Source of the DNA: Microbacteriaceae bacterium
GTDB lineage: Bacteria > Actinomycetota > Actinomycetes > Actinomycetales > Microbacteriaceae
Reading direction: 5' to 3'
DNA: 64,000 nucleotides
Assembly (NCBI GenBank): GCA_019638805.1
Contig: JAHBTA010000002.1
Location: forward strand, 124,001-188,000
How positions within the stretch are numbered: position 1 is the stretch's first letter; each line of letters opens with the position of its first letter. This document shows positions 54,813 through 62,753 of the stretch, piece by piece. The translations under genes and the position numbers were made by a program. The notes under the pieces are model-generated. The model was given only the letters and a program-made list of their open reading frames with translations, did not search any database and had not been told where the DNA came from.

Positions 54813-55196
54813 ATGGCCACCGTGGAACTGACCGCCGAAACCTTCGAGAAGACCGTCCTGGGCGACGGCATCGTGCTCGTGGACTTCTGGGCCGCGTGGT
54901 GCGGACCGTGCCGCGCGTTCGCCCCGGTCTTCGACGCGGCGTCGGAGGCCAACCCCGACATCGTCTTCGGCAAGGTCGACACCGACGCCGAGCAGGGTCT
55001 GTCGGGTGCCCTCAACATCATGTCGATCCCGACGCTCATGATCTTCCGCGACGGCATCGGCGTGTTCTCGCAGGCGGGCGCCCTGCCCCGGCCCGCGCTG
55101 GACGACCTCATCGGCCAGGTCCGCGCGCTCGACATGGATGACGTGCGCGCCCGCGTGGCCGAGGCGGAAGCCACGGCCACTGCCGCCGCCGAGTGA
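54813..55196 (+). CDS. Thioredoxin
   Basis: A 127-residue thioredoxin with the WCGPC active site in VDFWAAWCGPCRAFAP and the cis-Pro in IMSIPTLMIF. The C-terminal 20 residues are an Ala/Glu-rich tail beyond the fold. TACGCT at 54800-54805 lies seven bases before the ATG, though GGAGG in the gap could also act as a ribosome binding site. Confidence 0.94.
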   Translation: MATVELTAETFEKTVLGDGIVLVDFWAAWCGPCRAFAPVFDAASEANPDIVFGKVDTDAEQGLSGALNIMSIPTLMIFRDGIGVFSQAGALPRPALDDLIGQVRALDMDDVRARVAEAEATATAAAE

Positions 55197-55216
55197 CGGC
55201 GGGTAGAGTGCGATCC

Positions 55217-55756
55217 ATGACGGATCCGCAGCCTCCCGCAGTCCCCGCAGTCCCCGACGTGCCCGCAGTTCCCGACGTTCCCGCAGTGCCGACCGCTTCG
55301 GCCGCGACCCCGGCCGCCGCCGCTCCCGCCGCCACCCCCGCTGTCGCCCCGGCGACCGCGACACCCGTTCCCGCCGCAACCGCCCCGCGCAAGGGCCGTG
55401 GCCTCGGCGTCTTCGCTCTGATCCTCGGCCTCCTGGCGATGCTGGGTGACATCCTCGTGCTGGTCGTCATCGGGGTGCAGATCGCCTCTCTGGCGAGCAA
55501 CTTCGACTGGACCACCCTCGCGGCATCCTTCGCCGGGGTCGCGATCCTCGCGATCGCCGCGTTCTTCGGCGGCTTCCTGGTGAGCGCCCTGGCGATCCTG
55601 CTCGGCATCATCGCGGCGGTGAAGAACCGCGGCCGCGCGGCGGGCGTCGTCGGCGCCATCCTGGGCTTCCTGGTCTTCATCTCGCACCTGGTCGTCGCGA
55701 TCACGCTCGCCGGGGCGGGCAGCGCGATTTCGGGCATCCCGGGCCTCACGTCCTGA
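55217..55756 (+). CDS. Membrane protein with Pro/Ala/Val-rich N-terminus (DUF4190-like)
   Basis: A 179-residue protein. The first ~60 residues are low complexity with PAVPDV repeats, followed by three membrane helices in the pattern of DUF4190-type small membrane proteins (LGVFALILGLLAMLGDILVL near the start, GVVGAILGFLVFIS near the end). Function unknown. TAGAGT at 55204-55209 stands seven bases before the ATG. The similar next gene starts six bases after the stop, so they look like a duplicated pair. Confidence 0.75.
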   Translation: MTDPQPPAVPAVPDVPAVPDVPAVPTASAATPAAAAPAATPAVAPATATPVPAATAPRKGRGLGVFALILGLLAMLGDILVLVVIGVQIASLASNFDWTTLAASFAGVAILAIAAFFGGFLVSALAILLGIIAAVKNRGRAAGVVGAILGFLVFISHLVVAITLAGAGSAISGIPGLTS

Positions 55757-55761
55757 CGGGT

Positions 55762-56136
55762 GTGACCGCACCGGAAACGGCCTCCGCGCCCGCGCACCGC
55801 AGCCGCACCGCGGCCGGGTTCGCGAGCCTCGCCTTCGGCCTGCTCGCCTCAGTGCCCCTCGGACTCTTCCTCGGGGCCGAGGTGGGCCTGGCCGACGCGC
55901 GCACGGTCGCCGACAACCTCGCCTGGGGCGCCGCCGTGGTGACGCTCGGCGCCATCGCGATCTACGGGGGCGTGCCCGCCGCGCTCATCGCCGTCGTAGT
56001 CGGCGTCATCGCGCTCGTGCGCAACACCCGGGTCGGCAAGGGATGCGGCCTGGCCGGCCTCCTGCTCGGCGGCGTCACGATCGTCTGGGTCGCAATCGCC
56101 GTGGTGCCCAACCTCGGGGGCGCGGGGTTCGCCTGA
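55762..56136 (+). CDS. Small three-helix membrane protein (DUF4190-like)
   Basis: A 124-residue protein with three to four membrane helices and the Gly-rich helix GCGLAGLLLGGVTIVWVAI resembling the previous gene's last helix. GTG start at 55762. No function known; likely co-transcribed with the preceding gene. Confidence 0.72.
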   Translation: MTAPETASAPAHRSRTAAGFASLAFGLLASVPLGLFLGAEVGLADARTVADNLAWGAAVVTLGAIAIYGGVPAALIAVVVGVIALVRNTRVGKGCGLAGLLLGGVTIVWVAIAVVPNLGGAGFA

Positions 56137-56166
56137 GTGCGCCTGCGGAGGCGCAACAGCGGTGTC

Positions 56167-56595
56167 CTATCGGGTGCGCCCCATGAGCAGTTCGACGCGG
56201 TGCGCTCCGTCCCGCCCCGTGATGCGCACCGGGATGCGTGGCTTGTCGCCACGATCCTCCAGGCGCCGCAGGGTCTCGTCGATGACCGACTCGAGCCCCC
56301 GCGGGATCATCCCGACCACACCGCTCACCCGGCGGCCGGTGAAGAGGCGCACCTCGATGGGCGCGTCCACGCGCTCCTGCTCGAGGGTCCGTGCCGGCAC
56401 CGCGGTCTCCAGCTCTTCGTCACCCGCCTCGAGCACCGCCCGCAACTCGTCCTGGTACGGGTCGCTCGCGGCGAGCGTCATGGTGATCCGCGCATTGCGC
56501 GGCAGCAGGTCGAATGCGTAGTCGTCGAGCGAGCCCCGCCCGCGATCGGAACGCGGCAGGCTCTCGTCGGTGCCGCGCTTCTGGAACAGCGCCAT
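56167..56595 (-). CDS. Conserved hypothetical protein following the ion channel
   Basis: A 142-residue soluble protein. It begins MALFQKRGTDESLPRSD and has a mixed alpha/beta centre (RNARITMTLAASDPYQDELRA, VRLFTGRRVSGVVG). No family recognised. It starts 13 bases after the channel gene and is surely in its operon, so a role with the channel is possible but unproven. Confidence 0.7.
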   Translation of the reverse strand: MALFQKRGTDESLPRSDRGRGSLDDYAFDLLPRNARITMTLAASDPYQDELRAVLEAGDEELETAVPARTLEQERVDAPIEVRLFTGRRVSGVVGMIPRGLESVIDETLRRLEDRGDKPRIPVRITGRDGAHRVELLMGRTR

Positions 56596-56608
56596 CGCAT
56601 CCCGCCGA

Positions 56609-58507
56609 TCAGTTCTCGGCCAGCACGATGATCTTGTCGGCCGCGGTGTAGGCGTGCGCCTCTGTTTTCAGCGGGTTGACGCTGACGCCGTACATGCTCC
56701 CGGCGTCGCGGGCAAGCGCGTCGAAACGGTGGCCGATCGCGGTCTCGCCCTTGCGCCGGGCCGCCTCGATGACGGTGTAGAAGTCGACCGGCTCGCCGAG
56801 CACCACGTACTCGTCGGCGGGGCGCAGGTAGATCTCGGGACCGTCGCTGCGGAACAGCTCGTCGAAGACGTCGGTGAGCTGCTTGTTCTCGCTGACCTGC
56901 GAGAGCATGAGGCTGATGAGCTTGTCGCTGACGATGAAGTCGTCGGCCTGGGTGACCTCGGCGAGCTCGCGGTTGCGGTCGTCGAGCATCTCGCTGACCA
57001 CGTTGAGGTCCACCCCGTATTCGTCGGCGATGTCGCGCAGGTGCAGCAAGGCGATGAGGGTCTTGGCGTCGGCTCGCTGCGGCGGCAGGTCGCTCGCGGC
57101 GAGCACCAGGATGTGATCGAAGGTCTCCGGATGCAGCGCGTCGAGGACGGAACGGCTGGTCGGGTCGCCCTGCTCCCAGGCGACGTCGATGTCGCTGAAA
57201 TCCGGCAGCGGAGGCAGCTCGCGGCGCGAGACGATCGTCACGCGCGACCGCGGCGTCGAGTACTCGTCCAGCTCGCTCAGCATCACCTGGAGGTTGTCGT
57301 TGTACCCGAGGATGAGCGTGGTCTCCGGCCCGAGCTCGGGCGCGGGCTTCGCACTGACCTTGGCGGGGTCCGCGGTGCCGGGCGCGGCGCCCAACCGGAT
57401 GGTGTCGTCGTCCTCGGCGATGAGAATGAGGCTGTCGCCCTCCTTCAGGACCTGGTCGGCCGGCGGGTTCAGCACCGGCACGTCGTCGCTGACCAGCCCC
57501 ATGACCATCGAGTCCTCGAAGGCCAGCTGCGCCTCGTAGAAGGTCTTCCCGTCGAGCGACGGCTGCCGCGAGAAGTAGATCTCGGCACCGTCGAAGTCCA
57601 GCAGCTCGGCATAGACGACGCTCAGGCCGCTCTGACGGCAGGTCTGCACCATGATGCGGCTGATGAGATCGTTGCCGAGCACCCAGTGGGCCTCGTCTTT
57701 GCCCACGAGGGTCGCGGCCTCGATGTTGGACTCCTCCTGAAGCTCCCCGACGATGTGGTACTCGCCCTGCTTGCGCCGCGGGTTGTTGGTCACGGCGAGC
57801 GTCGTCTTGATGACGACCGAATCCGGGTCGTCGTCGTCCTCCGGGGCGAGCACGATGATGCTGCGCGCCGCATTCGGGTTGGCGACCTCGAGCTCGGTGA
57901 GGTTCATCGGGTCACCCGAGCGCACGATGACGCGCGTCTTGCCGCCGGTCGCCTTCATGTGCGCGCCGACCTCGGACTTGATGTCGTCCTCCATCTGCAC
58001 CTTGTCGCGGTCGGCGAGGATCACGATGGCGCTCTTGCCGCGCGACTCGTTGGCGAGGCACAGCTCGTGGATGATCGGGAAGACCTTCTCGCTCCAGCCC
58101 AGGATGAGCGTGTGGTCGTGCTCGAGCACGCGGGAGCGACCCTTGCGCAGGTCCTCCACCTTGGCGTCGAACGCGCCCGAGATGATGCCGATGAGGCTCG
58201 CCACGATGATGAGGCCGCCGATGGTGATGACGAGCATGAGGAAGCGGAACATCCACCCCTCGTCGCCGCCCATGGTGCCCGGGTCGAGCGTGCGCATGAG
58301 CCCGCCCCACAGGATGTCCCAGGGAGTCTCGCCCGCGGTGTTGACCTGATCAGGGAAGACCTTCAGCAGAACCCAGGCGATGAGCCCGACGACCAGCACG
58401 AGCACGATGGTCGCGAGCCCCAGCAGGGCCATGAGGGCGAGCGTGCCCCGCGCCATCCAGTTGTCGAATGCGTAGCGCACGCGCTCGCCGAAGCTGGGCT
58501 TGTCCAT
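56609..58507 (-). CDS. CASTOR/POLLUX-like ion channel
   Basis: A 632-residue protein with three N-terminal membrane segments (residues ~22-48, a pore-like stretch WDILWGGLMRTLDPG near 65-80, and ~88-112), followed by two large RCK/TrkA-N-like domains (HTLILGWSEKVFPIIHEL and TTLILGYNDNLQVMLSEL). This matches the CASTOR/POLLUX/SYM8 channel family, which passes K+ or Ca2+; bacterial members are little studied. GGAGG lies four bases before the ATG at 58507. Confidence 0.85.
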   Translation of the reverse strand: MDKPSFGERVRYAFDNWMARGTLALMALLGLATIVLVLVVGLIAWVLLKVFPDQVNTAGETPWDILWGGLMRTLDPGTMGGDEGWMFRFLMLVITIGGLIIVASLIGIISGAFDAKVEDLRKGRSRVLEHDHTLILGWSEKVFPIIHELCLANESRGKSAIVILADRDKVQMEDDIKSEVGAHMKATGGKTRVIVRSGDPMNLTELEVANPNAARSIIVLAPEDDDDPDSVVIKTTLAVTNNPRRKQGEYHIVGELQEESNIEAATLVGKDEAHWVLGNDLISRIMVQTCRQSGLSVVYAELLDFDGAEIYFSRQPSLDGKTFYEAQLAFEDSMVMGLVSDDVPVLNPPADQVLKEGDSLILIAEDDDTIRLGAAPGTADPAKVSAKPAPELGPETTLILGYNDNLQVMLSELDEYSTPRSRVTIVSRRELPPLPDFSDIDVAWEQGDPTSRSVLDALHPETFDHILVLAASDLPPQRADAKTLIALLHLRDIADEYGVDLNVVSEMLDDRNRELAEVTQADDFIVSDKLISLMLSQVSENKQLTDVFDELFRSDGPEIYLRPADEYVVLGEPVDFYTVIEAARRKGETAIGHRFDALARDAGSMYGVSVNPLKTEAHAYTAADKIIVLAEN

Positions 58508-58597
58508 TCGTCCTCCATCGAGCCCCCGCACTCGGCATGGCGGGCGTGATTGAGAATCTAGCGGGCGGACGAATGGACCCGATACCCGTGCTGAGGG

Positions 58598-59167
58598 CTA
58601 TTCCCCCAGCATCCGGTACAGCTCGCGACGCAGCTCGTCGAGCTTGGTCGCGGTGGCGGTGCGCTGGTCGGGGGTGCCGACCTGCGCGACCTGCTTGATC
58701 ACGCCCATGAGCTTGCCGGCCGACGAGAACAGCTCGCCGTTGCGGCTCCAGGTGTTGTTGGAGGCGTCCCAGGCGGACTCGAGGTGCTCCTTGTGCTCGT
58801 CGACGTGGGCCTTGCCCTCGTCGGTGAGCTCGAACTCGGTGCGCTTGCCTTCACCGATCGGGGCGATGAGCCCCTCGTCGACGAGCTGCTGCAGGGTCGG
58901 ATAGACCGAGCCGGGGCTCGGACGCCAGACGCCGCCGGTCTTGTCCTGGATCGCCTTGATGAGCCCGTAGCCGTTGCTGGGGCCGTCGGCCAGGAGCACC
59001 AGGATGACGGAGCGCACGTCGCCCTTGCGGGCGCGCCCCCCGCTGTGGCCTCGGCCGCCGGGGGCCCACCACATGTCGGCGGGGCCCAGGTTGCCGTGGC
59101 CGGGCCGATGCGGGTGGGGACCACCGTGGTGGTGGTTGCGTGTGAAGGGATGGTTGTGTCGTTTCAT
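58598..59167 (-). CDS. PadR family transcriptional regulator with His-rich N-terminus
   Basis: A 189-residue PadR regulator. Residues ~47-125 are the winged helix (SVILVLLADGPSNGYGLIKA, SPGSVYPTLQQLVDEGLI) and the rest a dimerisation helix. The first 30 residues are rich in His, Pro and Gly (RNHHHGGPHPHRPGHGN), possibly metal-binding. The ATG is six bases after a TAGACT box, and a 12-bp palindrome overlaps the -35, pointing to self-repression. The usual partner, a membrane pump, is not adjacent; its target is unknown. Confidence 0.9.
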   Translation of the reverse strand: MKRHNHPFTRNHHHGGPHPHRPGHGNLGPADMWWAPGGRGHSGGRARKGDVRSVILVLLADGPSNGYGLIKAIQDKTGGVWRPSPGSVYPTLQQLVDEGLIAPIGEGKRTEFELTDEGKAHVDEHKEHLESAWDASNNTWSRNGELFSSAGKLMGVIKQVAQVGTPDQRTATATKLDELRRELYRMLGE

Positions 59168-59173
59168 GGCGAC

Positions 59174-59202
59174 AGTCTACGACACTCGGCGATATATCGC
59201 AA
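59174..59202 (-). promoter_or_regulatory. Leaderless promoter of padR with palindromic operator
   Basis: On the minus strand: TTGCGA (-35, 59202-59197), 17 bases, TAGACT (-10, 59179-59174), GTCGCC, then ATG. The perfect palindrome GCGATATATCGC at 59189-59200 covers most of the -35 and the spacer start. A dimer bound there would block RNA polymerase. Confidence 0.72.
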
Positions 59203-59231
59203 TATGTCACCAACATCCACCTGGAACCACG

Positions 59232-59263
59232 ACGGGCCGCCACCCCGGAGGGTGACGGCCCGT
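59232..59263 (-). terminator. Terminator-like hairpin after the lipoprotein gene
   Basis: ACGGGCCGCCACCC (59232-59245) pairs with GGGTGACGGCCCGT (59250-59263) with one mismatch. It lies 20 bases beyond the lipoprotein stop and is almost identical to the hairpin behind rpsO at 60118-60149. Confidence 0.65.
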
Positions 59264-59286
59264 TGCGCTGTGGGACTACCGCGGAA

Positions 59287-60021
59287 TCACCGTCCGGGAA
59301 CGAACGCCCGGTCCTCGTCGTCCGAGGCCTGCTCGAGGCCCTGGGTCGACTGGAAGGTGGTGAAGATCAGGTTGAAGGTGTCGCCCTTGTCCTGCTCGCT
59401 CACGAACTTGCCGCGCAGGTACACGAAGTGGCTGAACTCCGGGTCCTGGGCGACGACCACGATGCCGAAGGTGTCACCGCCGTTGCAGTTGCCGAACGTC
59501 GAGAAGAAGCCCGCGTAGAGACCGTCGTTGTAGGGCTCGGCCTGCTTGGCGACCTGGCAGGATGCGGCCAGCGGCGCCGCGAGATCGTTCAGGAACGCGG
59601 TGGTGACGTCGTCACCGAGCTGCTGGCCCATGGGCGTGCCGCCGAACTCGAGGCCCGCGACGTTCCAGTCGGTCGCGTAGTTCGCGAGGTCGGGCGCCGC
59701 GGTGATGGACGCCCACTCGCGGCCGTCAGAGGTCGTGAACGGACGGCCATCGACCGCCCAGTCCTGCGGCAGGACGACGCTCAGCACGCCGCCGTCGTCG
59801 AACGCATAGCCGTAGCCCTCGGGCATCGGCTGGGGTTCGGGGGTCGGGGCGGTGGTCTGCTCCGGGGCGGGAACCGGTGCCTCGGCGCGCAGATCGGGGA
59901 TGTCGCCGCCGACCGCTGCCGTCACCTCCGGCTCTTCGGTCGTGGTGCTCGCACAACCGGCGAGCAGGGCTGCGGACGCGATCGCGGTGGTGGCGATCAG
60001 GGCGAAACGGGGGCGGCGCAT
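59287..60021 (-). CDS. Hypothetical lipoprotein
   Basis: A 244-residue exported protein with lipobox ALLAGCAS, a Pro/Glu/Thr-rich linker (residues ~30-65) and a globular domain with two Cys pairs likely to matter for folding (SCQV, GNCNGG). It resembles the general actinobacterial lipoprotein type seen with PsbP/LpqN-like folds, but no family can be assigned. AGGAG precedes the ATG at 60021. Confidence 0.75.
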   Translation of the reverse strand: MRRPRFALIATTAIASAALLAGCASTTTEEPEVTAAVGGDIPDLRAEAPVPAPEQTTAPTPEPQPMPEGYGYAFDDGGVLSVVLPQDWAVDGRPFTTSDGREWASITAAPDLANYATDWNVAGLEFGGTPMGQQLGDDVTTAFLNDLAAPLAASCQVAKQAEPYNDGLYAGFFSTFGNCNGGDTFGIVVVAQDPEFSHFVYLRGKFVSEQDKGDTFNLIFTTFQSTQGLEQASDDEDRAFVPGR

Positions 60022-60117
60022 GGCGTCTCCTGAGGGATTGCATGACGGGTTGGCACCAGGCTAACCAACGGGCGCGCCCAGGGCACCTATCAGCCTGATA
60101 ACGGTCCGGAGACGCGA

Positions 60118-60149
60118 AACGGGCCGCCACCCGAGGGTGACGGCCCGTT
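60118..60149 (-). terminator. Terminator-like hairpin after rpsO
   Basis: AACGGGCCGCCACCC (60118-60132) and GGGTGACGGCCCGTT (60135-60149) pair with one mismatch. It follows the rpsO stop by about 50 bases on the minus strand. Confidence 0.65.
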
Positions 60150-60163
60150 CGAAGAAGCTCGCG

Positions 60164-60207
60164 GTATCAGCGACGTGCTGTATCAGCGACGCTCTGTATC
60201 AGCGACG
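60164..60207. repeat. Three tandem copies at the 3' end of rpsO
   Basis: GTATCAGCGACG occurs at 60164, 60180 and 60196 with a 16-base period. On the minus strand each copy carries the last rpsO codons and a TGA, so the gene end has been copied twice downstream of the true stop. Confidence 0.85.
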
Positions 60208-60468
60208 CAGGCCGAGCCGCTCGATCAGCGAGCGGTAGCGCTCGATGTCGATGTCCTGCAGGTAGCCCAGCAGGCGGCGGCGCTGACCCACCAGGAGCAG
60301 CAGGCCACGACGCGAGTGGTGGTCGTGCTTGTGCTCCTTGAGGTGCTCGGTCAGATCCTTGATGCGGCGCGTCAGGATCGCAACCTGCACCTCGGGGGAC
60401 CCGGTGTCACCGGGATGGGTCGCGTACTCGTCGATGATCGCCTTCTTGACGTCTGCTTCCAGTGCCAT
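60199..60468 (-). CDS. rpsO: 30S ribosomal protein S15
   Basis: An 89-residue S15 with the classic segments [38 protein letters not shown] and the C-terminal [12 protein letters not shown]. It binds 16S rRNA in the central domain. The stop codon region is triplicated (60164-60207), which does not alter the protein. Confidence 0.97.
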   Translation of the reverse strand: MALEADVKKAIIDEYATHPGDTGSPEVQVAILTRRIKDLTEHLKEHKHDHHSRRGLLLLVGQRRRLLGYLQDIDIERYRSLIERLGLRR

Positions 60469-60574
60469 AGATGGGATCCCCTCTCTGCTCGTTGCGCGGT
60501 GCCGGCTCCCGAATGGAGCGGCGCTCTGGTTCCGCGGCCGTTGGACGGCAACCTTGCAAGGGTAGCAGAGGGAA

Positions 60575-61543
60575 TCAGCGGCCCGCGGCGACGGCCTCCG
60601 TCGCCGGGTCGGCCTCGATCGACGCCACGACCGGTTCCGGGTGATCCTTCGCGCTCTGCACGAACCAGATGCCCGCGAGGATGAGCGCGCCGCCCAGGAT
60701 CTGCGCCGGTCCGAGCGCCTCGCCGAGCAGGATCCACGAGTACACCGCGGCCGCGACCACCTCGAGAAGGCCCACGAACGACGCCAGGCGCGACCCCAGC
60801 ATCCCGGACATAGTGATCGACGCGGCATAGGCGAAGCCGGTCGCGATGACCGCGACGAGCAGCATCGGGATCCACCAGGCCACCGGCTCGCCCGCCATGA
60901 TCACGGTGCCGAAGGTCATGGTCATGGGGAGGACCCCGGTGAGTCCGACGAGCCAGAGCATCGCCGCGCCCAGAAGGAGCCCGAACGAGGCGAGGGCGAC
61001 CGGCGGAAGGCCCTGCGACGGGCGGGCCGCCACCACGTAGTAGATGGCGCAGCCGATCGCGGCCATGGCGGCGAAGATGAGCCCGAGCACGTCGGTCGGC
61101 GCCGCGCCGGGCGACACCACGAGAACGAGGCCGGCCACCGACACGACCGAGCCGGCGATGACGACCCAGCGCGGCATCCGCCGCGTGGTCGCCCAGACGA
61201 ACAGGACCAGCAGCACAGGCGCCATGTACTCGACCAGTATCGCGGTGCTGACCGGGATGCGCGCGAGCGAGGCGAAGTAGACCAGTTGCGTCCCGGCGAC
61301 TCCGATGCCGCCCATCGCGAGGATGCGCCACCGACCGACCCAGACGCTCGACCACCTGCCGCGCAGGGCTACGAGCGCGACGGGGAGCAGCACGATCCCG
61401 CCGATGAGCGCACGCACGGTGACCGCGGCGGCCGGGCTCCAGCCCGCCTCGAGCAGAGGCTTGATGAACGCGCCCGACATGCCGAAGGCGAGCGAGGCGA
61501 GAAGCCCGACGAGCAGACCGACCGAGGTCGATGAGCGCTTCAT
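60575..61543 (-). CDS. EamA family (DMT) transporter
   Basis: A 322-residue ten-helix exporter with two EamA repeats ([41 protein letters not shown]). Substrate unknown. The ATG at 61543 is divergent from a CGNR zinc-finger regulator gene with a 93-base gap, which suggests local control. It differs in sequence from the EamA protein at 34477-35385. Confidence 0.9.
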   Translation of the reverse strand: MKRSSTSVGLLVGLLASLAFGMSGAFIKPLLEAGWSPAAAVTVRALIGGIVLLPVALVALRGRWSSVWVGRWRILAMGGIGVAGTQLVYFASLARIPVSTAILVEYMAPVLLVLFVWATTRRMPRWVVIAGSVVSVAGLVLVVSPGAAPTDVLGLIFAAMAAIGCAIYYVVAARPSQGLPPVALASFGLLLGAAMLWLVGLTGVLPMTMTFGTVIMAGEPVAWWIPMLLVAVIATGFAYAASITMSGMLGSRLASFVGLLEVVAAAVYSWILLGEALGPAQILGGALILAGIWFVQSAKDHPEPVVASIEADPATEAVAAGR

Positions 61544-61581
61544 GGGGACCTCCGACCCGTCATGGTCTATCGTGACTGTTG

Positions 61582-61655
61582 CCCCTGACACCGGGGATAC
61601 CCCTGACAGTAGGACCGCCGAGGGTAAGGAGTCAACTTGCATTTCGCCCCTGACA
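61582..61655. promoter_or_regulatory. Three copies of CCCCTGACA in the EamA/CGNR intergenic region
   Basis: CCCCTGACA occurs at 61582-61590, 61600-61608 and 61647-61655; the first two are 18 bases apart and the third lies just inside the CGNR gene. They are candidate operator half-sites for the CGNR protein or another regulator of the divergent pair. Confidence 0.45.
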
Positions 61656-62200
61656 GCGAGGAGACCCTGGAGTTCGCTGTCGAGCTCGCGAACACGAGGC
61701 CGGAGGCATCCCGCAGCGGCGAGGACGAGCTGGCCACCGTCGCGCAGCTCGACGCCCTTCTCGACGGCTGGCGCTACAGCGGTCGGCGCGATCACGACGA
61801 GCGCGAGGTGCGCGAGGTGCGCGAGACGCGTGACATGCTCCCCCGGCTCTGGAAGCTGGGAACCGACGACGCGGTCGTCATCATCAACCGAATGCTGTCC
61901 GACGGCCGCGCGCTGCCCTACCTGTACCGGCACGACGGTTCACCCTGGCACCTGCACGCCACCGACCTGGACGCCCCGCTCGCCGAGCGCATCGGCGTGG
62001 AGATCGCCCTCGCCCTGGTCGACGTGATCCGCTCGGGCGAGACGAACCGGCTGCGGGTGTGCGAGGCCGACGACTGCGACGGGCTCTTCGTCGACTTCTC
62101 GCGCAACGGCTCAAAACGGTTCTGCAGCGTGCGCTGTGGCAACCGAATGAACATGATCGCGTTCCGCGAGCGGCAGGCCGCGGAAGACGACCCGCGCTAG
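61637..62200 (+). CDS. CGNR zinc-finger domain protein
   Basis: A 187-residue ABATE/CGNR-type protein with a C-terminal zinc-finger: Cys in CEADDC, then SKRFCSVRCGNRMN. Such proteins are putative stress-related transcription regulators. The start is a TTG with AAGGAG five bases upstream, which is unusual here but well supported. Divergent from the EamA exporter, its likely target; convergent with VanZ (stops overlap). Confidence 0.88.
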   Translation: MHFAPDSEETLEFAVELANTRPEASRSGEDELATVAQLDALLDGWRYSGRRDHDEREVREVRETRDMLPRLWKLGTDDAVVIINRMLSDGRALPYLYRHDGSPWHLHATDLDAPLAERIGVEIALALVDVIRSGETNRLRVCEADDCDGLFVDFSRNGSKRFCSVRCGNRMNMIAFRERQAAEDDPR

Positions 62201-62649
62201 GCGGCCGGCGCCAGCCTCCGCCGCTCGCGCGACCGTCGGATCGCGGCGGGCCAGGTCACGATGAGCGCGATCAGCACCCCGGCGGATGCGCCCACCGAGT
62301 TCGCGAGGATGTCGCGCGGGTCACTGACCCGGCTCGGGATGAACTGCTGAGCGAACTCGATGCCGCAGGTCAGCAGCACGCCGAGCAGGATCGCCAGCCA
62401 CCACCGCCGCCGCCCGAGCAGCAGCAGGAAGAACAGCCCCACCGGAACGAACATCGCGACGTTGGACCAGAACTCCAGGAACGAGTAGGTCACCCACGAG
62501 GTCGCCTCGTGCCGGGAGAGGAAACCCAGCAGGCGCCAGATGAGCGCGTTCGACCCCTCGTCGATGGGCTGCGGGCCGAGGGTGAGGAACGCCACGACGC
62601 CCAGGTAGGCGAACGTCACCACGCTGAGGAACGGGTGGTGACGGAACAT
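62197..62649 (-). CDS. VanZ family membrane protein
   Basis: A 150-residue VanZ-like protein with four to five membrane helices and the family sequences FWSNVAMFVPVGLFFLLLL, ILLGVLLTCGIEFAQQFIP and SRVSDPRDILANSVGASAG. Role unknown; VanZ homologues can affect teicoplanin resistance or membrane sorting. The ATG at 62649 has GAGGA seven bases upstream. Confidence 0.88.
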   Translation of the reverse strand: MFRHHPFLSVVTFAYLGVVAFLTLGPQPIDEGSNALIWRLLGFLSRHEATSWVTYSFLEFWSNVAMFVPVGLFFLLLLGRRRWWLAILLGVLLTCGIEFAQQFIPSRVSDPRDILANSVGASAGVLIALIVTWPAAIRRSRERRRLAPAA

Positions 62650-62753
62650 CGTCCCATCCTCGCGGATGGATCCTGCGGGATCGGTGGGTGCGGGCGGGTT
62701 CTGGCTCGCCCGCACGCATACGATGATCTCCGGACGACCGGGAGGCCCACGCG

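Noticed and set aside
56570..58549. 659-codon frame antisense to the ion channel gene
   Set aside because: Shadow of the channel gene; no ribosome binding site or family similarity.
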